From NCBI GenBank assembly GCA_017545905.1, contig JAFWXL010000015.1, positions 1 to 64,000 on the forward strand: 64,000 nucleotides of DNA, read 5' to 3'. The translations under genes were made by a program, and so were the position numbers. The notes beneath the pieces were generated by a model that was given only the letters and a program-made list of their open reading frames with translations, did no database searches and was not told where the DNA came from. This DNA comes from Clostridia bacterium (GTDB lineage: Bacteria; Bacillota; Clostridia; Christensenellales; Aristaeellaceae). Shown in pieces: positions 60,971 to 64,000 of this stretch; the stretch's first letter is position 1; the number at the start of each line of letters is the position of its first letter.

Positions 60971-61026
60971 GGGACCTCATCCGTCTCGCTTACGGCGATC
61001 CACCTTCCCCAAATGAGGAAGGTCTA
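60971..61026. repeat. Intergenic repeat between the TetM-like and MocR genes
   Basis: The element runs from gacctcatccgtctcg to CCTTCCCC-aaat-GAGGAAGG and its last bases form the TAG stop of the TetM-like gene. I recall similar CCTCATCCG...CCTTCCCC intergenic repeats in other gut Clostridia. Only this copy is in the window. Confidence 0.55.
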
Positions 61027-62967
61027 TTTCTCTTCAACTTCACAGTGCGCCATCTCGCGCACCTCGTCCCACGGCACGTAATAACCCGCGCCGTGGCTGC
61101 AGAAAACACTGCCCGGCGGATTCTTCACATCTGCCAGCGCGCTGTAGCCGATCTCCGCGACGATTCCATCCTGATTCCGGCACGGCGCATAACGCGCAAA
61201 CTCCGAGCGGATGCGTCCATGCCCGCGTGTCGTTGCGGCGAATTTCTGCGGGTAATCCCAAAAGGCGGCCGCCGTGCAGGCGCCGGTGAGGATCACCTCA
61301 TCCTCGTCATATTCCGGCGCGTCCAGTTCGGCATTCAGGCGCAGCAGTTCGCCCGTCACGCGGCTGAGCAGCTCCTGAGAAAACGAGAGCTCAAAGCGCA
61401 CAACCGGCTCCAGCAGCACATTCTTCGCCTGCATGAGCGCATTGCGGATCGCGCGGTACGTCGCCTCGCGGAAATCGCCGCCCTCCGTGTGCTTGAGATG
61501 CGCGCGGCCTGCGATCAGCTCTACGCACACGTCGGTGAGCGGGCTGCCCGTGAGCACGCCGGGATGCTGCCGCTCGTGCACATGCGCGCTGATCAGCCTG
61601 CGCCAGTTCATATCCAGCAGGTTCGCAGGGGTTTTGTCAGCAAATGTGACGCCGCTGCCCTCTTTCCCGGGCACAAGGCGCAGCCAGCACTCGGCATAGT
61701 GCCTCAGCGGCTCATAGTGGCCGATGCCGGTCACCGGCCCGGCAATCGTCTCCTTATACATCACCTTCGGCGGCAGGAACGAAACCCTGTCGCCGAAGCG
61801 GCTCTCCAGCACGCTGCCCAGCACCTCCGTCTGCACAGCGCCCATGATGCCCACGGAAATACGCCCGTTTTCGGCGCGCACGCTCAGCAGCGGATCTTCC
61901 TCCTCCAGTTCGCGAAGATGCGCAAGCAGTTTCGTGGAGTCCAGTCCCTTTTCCCCCTGGACATCCACGCTCATCAGCGGCACAAGCTCCTGACCCTCGG
62001 TCACAGTCTGCGCGCCGATCATCTCGCCCGGCCTGCACGAAAGGCCGGTCACCACCGCTGTCTGTCCGGCGCAAAGCGTCTGACAGACGGTGAGCTTCGC
62101 GCCCTGCGCAGCAAAAACCGCATTGATCTTCTCCTCACCGTGCTGCGTATTCACGCTGTCGCGTGCGCCGAGTCTGCCGGAAAGCGCCTTGACATAGCAG
62201 TAGCGCATGCCGTCCCTGTGCGCCACACGGTATACCTTGGCCAGAAAAGGTTCATCCAGCTTCGCTTCGTAATCCGTATCGCAAAGCTGCGCGATGGCGT
62301 CCATGAGCGTATCCACGCCCCTGTTTTCCAGCGCGCTGCCGGAAAGCACAGGATACAGCTGGCAAGCGCGAACCGCCCGGCGCGCGCCCAGCAGATAATC
62401 CTCTCTGACCGCCTCTTCCATCAGATGCTGCTCCATGAGTACATCGTCGCGCATGGCCAGCTCCTCGCGCAGAGATTCCGTGTCCTGCGTCATGAGCACG
62501 CAGTCGCCGCAGAGCAGCCTGTGCATCTGCGCCGTTACGCGGGAAACATCCGCACCCTCGCGATCCGTCTTATTGAGGAAAATGAGCGTCGGTATCTTTT
62601 TCTTTTTCAGCAGGCGGAACAGCGTCACCGTGTGGCTCTGCACGCCCTCAGCGCAGGAGACCACCAGCAGCGCCATGTCCAGCACGGACAGCGCGCGCTC
62701 CATTTCGCCGGAAAAATCGACGTGGCCCGGCGTATCCATGAGCGTCACATGCACAATTTCCCCATCCGGCTTTGCCAGATCCACAGACGCCTGCTCGCTG
62801 AAGATCGTGATGCCGCGCGCCCGCTCCAGCGCATGGCTGTCCATGAATGCGTCGCCATGATCCACGCGGCCACCCTTGCGCAGCACACCGCCGAGCAGCA
62901 GCAGCTGCTCGCACAGCGTCGTCTTGCCCGCGTCCACGTGCGCGGTCACGCCCAGTGTCAGATGCAT
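61024..62967 (-). CDS. TetM-like ribosomal-protection/EF-G-type GTPase
   Basis: The 647-residue product has translational GTPase motifs: AHVDAGKTT (G1), RGITI (G2), DTPGHVDF (G3), NKTDREG (G4) and SGSA (G5), then EF-G domains II to V in the order of Tet(M)/Tet(W). It is most like the TetM family, but the C-terminal loop that reaches the drug site and the overall sequence differ in many places, so resistance cannot be claimed. Chromosomal relatives without resistance are known. It overlaps the trmD end by ten bases and is translationally coupled to it. Confidence 0.85.
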   Translation of the reverse strand: MHLTLGVTAHVDAGKTTLCEQLLLLGGVLRKGGRVDHGDAFMDSHALERARGITIFSEQASVDLAKPDGEIVHVTLMDTPGHVDFSGEMERALSVLDMALLVVSCAEGVQSHTVTLFRLLKKKKIPTLIFLNKTDREGADVSRVTAQMHRLLCGDCVLMTQDTESLREELAMRDDVLMEQHLMEEAVREDYLLGARRAVRACQLYPVLSGSALENRGVDTLMDAIAQLCDTDYEAKLDEPFLAKVYRVAHRDGMRYCYVKALSGRLGARDSVNTQHGEEKINAVFAAQGAKLTVCQTLCAGQTAVVTGLSCRPGEMIGAQTVTEGQELVPLMSVDVQGEKGLDSTKLLAHLRELEEEDPLLSVRAENGRISVGIMGAVQTEVLGSVLESRFGDRVSFLPPKVMYKETIAGPVTGIGHYEPLRHYAECWLRLVPGKEGSGVTFADKTPANLLDMNWRRLISAHVHERQHPGVLTGSPLTDVCVELIAGRAHLKHTEGGDFREATYRAIRNALMQAKNVLLEPVVRFELSFSQELLSRVTGELLRLNAELDAPEYDEDEVILTGACTAAAFWDYPQKFAATTRGHGRIRSEFARYAPCRNQDGIVAEIGYSALADVKNPPGSVFCSHGAGYYVPWDEVREMAHCEVEEK

Positions 62968-63752
62968 GTTTCCTCCGTCTGCGCCTGTGCGGCAGCGTGT
63001 TCATCCTCCCTGCGGATTCTCTCAAACACCGCGTCGATCACCTTCTTCTGGTGCCGGGTGAATTTCTTTCCCTGAAGGAATGCCCGAGCCATCTCAGGCC
63101 TGCGCCTGAGGGTGATATAGAGCGACTCGGAGAGCTGCCAGTCCTCAATATGCGCGTGATTTCCATTCAAAAGCGGCTCGGGCACAGTCAGGCCCTCAAA
63201 CTCGCGCGGCCGCGTATACTGCGGATGCTCCAGCAGGCCGGAGGAAAAGCTCTCCGTCTGCGCGCTCTCCTCGCAGCCCAGCACGCCCGGCACCAGCCGC
63301 GCCACGCTGTCCACCAGCACCATCGCGCCCAGCTCGCCGCCGGTGAGGATGTAATCGCCGATGGAAATCTCCTCGTCGATGCACAGATCCAGCGCGCGCT
63401 GGTCCACGCCCTCATAATGGCCGCAAAGCAGGATCAGCTCTTCCTCTTTGGCAAGCTCCTCCACCTTCTGCTGCGTGAGCGTTTTGCCGCGCGGGGAAAG
63501 ATAGATACGCTTGCCCTGAAAATGCTCGCCCTGCACATCGCGGATCGCATCCACGATCGGCTGAGCGAGCATCACCATGCCGGCGCCGCCGCCAAAGGGC
63601 GCATCGTCCGTGTTGTGGTGCTTGTTTTTCGAATAATCGCGGATGTTCACCTCGCGGATCTCCAGCAGGCCCGCCTTCTCCGCGCGGCCGAGCATGCTCA
63701 AATGCAGCGGCGCAAACATCTCCGGAAAAATTGTCAGAATCGTAATCTTCAT
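62958..63752 (-). CDS. trmD: tRNA (guanine-N1)-methyltransferase TrmD
   Basis: The 264-residue product has the SPOUT trefoil-knot pattern: MKITILTIFPEMFAPLHLSM, DDAPFGGGAGMVM, LLCGHYEGVDQRA, and GDYILTGGELGAMVLVDSVA, then VLGCEESAQTESF. It methylates G37 of tRNAs. It lies far from rimM (46.5 kb away), although the two are usually adjacent; here it follows an unknown small protein and is coupled to a TetM-like gene. Confidence 0.96.
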   Translation of the reverse strand: MKITILTIFPEMFAPLHLSMLGRAEKAGLLEIREVNIRDYSKNKHHNTDDAPFGGGAGMVMLAQPIVDAIRDVQGEHFQGKRIYLSPRGKTLTQQKVEELAKEEELILLCGHYEGVDQRALDLCIDEEISIGDYILTGGELGAMVLVDSVARLVPGVLGCEESAQTESFSSGLLEHPQYTRPREFEGLTVPEPLLNGNHAHIEDWQLSESLYITLRRRPEMARAFLQGKKFTRHQKKVIDAVFERIRREDEHAAAQAQTEETCI

Positions 63753-63754
63753 AT

Positions 63755-64000
63755 TCAGTCGTCCGTTTCCTGCGTTTCGCCCGGATTTTCCTCATTGGGC
63801 AGAAGCTGCATACGCTGGCGCTCCATCTCCTCGAGGATGCCGTACATCTTCTCCTCCTGCGTGCAGATCTCCAGGATCTCAATCTCGCGCAGGGTAACGG
63901 TTTCGATCTCCGCTTCGCGACCAAAGAAATCAAACAGGCGGATCTTCACGCGCAGGCCGTTGGCCTCCACAACGCGGCCCGTGATCATCTCATTGCCAAT
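63755..64000 (-). CDS. Small acidic protein upstream of trmD (may be cut by the window edge)
   Basis: The frame from the ATG at 63988 gives 77 residues, but it stays open through the last four codons to the window end, so the true start may lie outside. The sequence begins ITGRVVEANGLRVKIRLFDF, a possible small beta-barrel, and then turns helical and very acidic (EEKMYGILEEMERQRMQLLP). No family is recognised. It ends two bases before trmD, so it belongs to the operon. Confidence 0.6.
   Translation of the reverse strand: MGNEMITGRVVEANGLRVKIRLFDFFGREAEIETVTLREIEILEICTQEEKMYGILEEMERQRMQLLPNEENPGETQETDD

Noticed and set aside
61024..62967. Calling the TetM-like gene a tetracycline resistance gene
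   Set aside because: Its housekeeping operon position and diverged C-terminal part do not support acquired resistance.

Overview
The window reads as ordinary chromosome from a Gram-positive, GC-rich member of the Clostridia (Bacillota). The evidence is strong AGGAGG-type ribosome binding sites, sigma-A promoters of the TTGACA-N17-TATAAT type, a T-box leader, HprK, SdpR/SdpI, a YlxM-Ffh-S16-KhpA-RimM cluster, TrpXYZ-type transport and many intrinsic terminators. A Christensenellales-like gut lineage is a guess from gene style only. I saw no rRNA, tRNA, CRISPR array, prophage or transposase.

Layout. 1-3.8 kb: the start of an ABC permease, a SAH/MTA-deaminase-like amidohydrolase, an AbgA-like M20 hydrolase and a decayed PfkB kinase that still has its promoter. 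3.8-8.1 kb: a MATE exporter, then a secreted PepSY protein with a histidine kinase/response regulator pair; matched direct repeats lie in both promoters. 8.3-15.8 kb: alanine-type aminotransferase, PfkB kinase, sirtuin, radical SAM enzyme and two unknown secreted proteins. 15.9-19 kb: the ribosome/SRP cluster (rimM, khpA, rpsP, ffh, ylxM). 19-25.6 kb: GNAT and EamA genes, an exported flavin reductase under a TetR repressor, a second MATE and a YczE-like membrane protein behind an attenuator-like leader hairpin.

25.7-34 kb is a carbohydrate block: GH42 beta-galactosidase, GH36 alpha-galactosidase, HprK and ROK glucokinase, interrupted by a HAD phosphatase and AzlCD. 34-43 kb: a cytoplasmic class-A beta-lactamase-like hydrolase, sdpR-sdpI, a heterodimeric ABC exporter, a DUF134-NifX-type fusion with paired operators, an M18 aminopeptidase and a TetR regulator. 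43.6-48 kb: a secreted protein, Ppk1 and a DegT aminotransferase. 48.2-51.4 kb: a tryptophan-type T-box leader followed by a TrpXYZ-like transporter. 51.6-59 kb: DUF554, D-cysteine desulfhydrase-like enzyme, BrnQ, an epimerase, an MFS transporter and a CoA-transferase. 59-64 kb: a leftward operon of a small protein, trmD, a TetM-like GTPase, a MocR regulator lacking its PLP lysine, and a lipoprotein.

The most unusual feature is an intergenic element present about eleven times. It has two adjacent hairpins whose stems differ between copies but stay paired, followed by a constant CTTCGCTTCGCG tail. This covariation suggests selection on RNA or DNA structure. Several copies sit just after stop codons, and two loci carry inverted pairs, one inside the trpXYZ-like operon.
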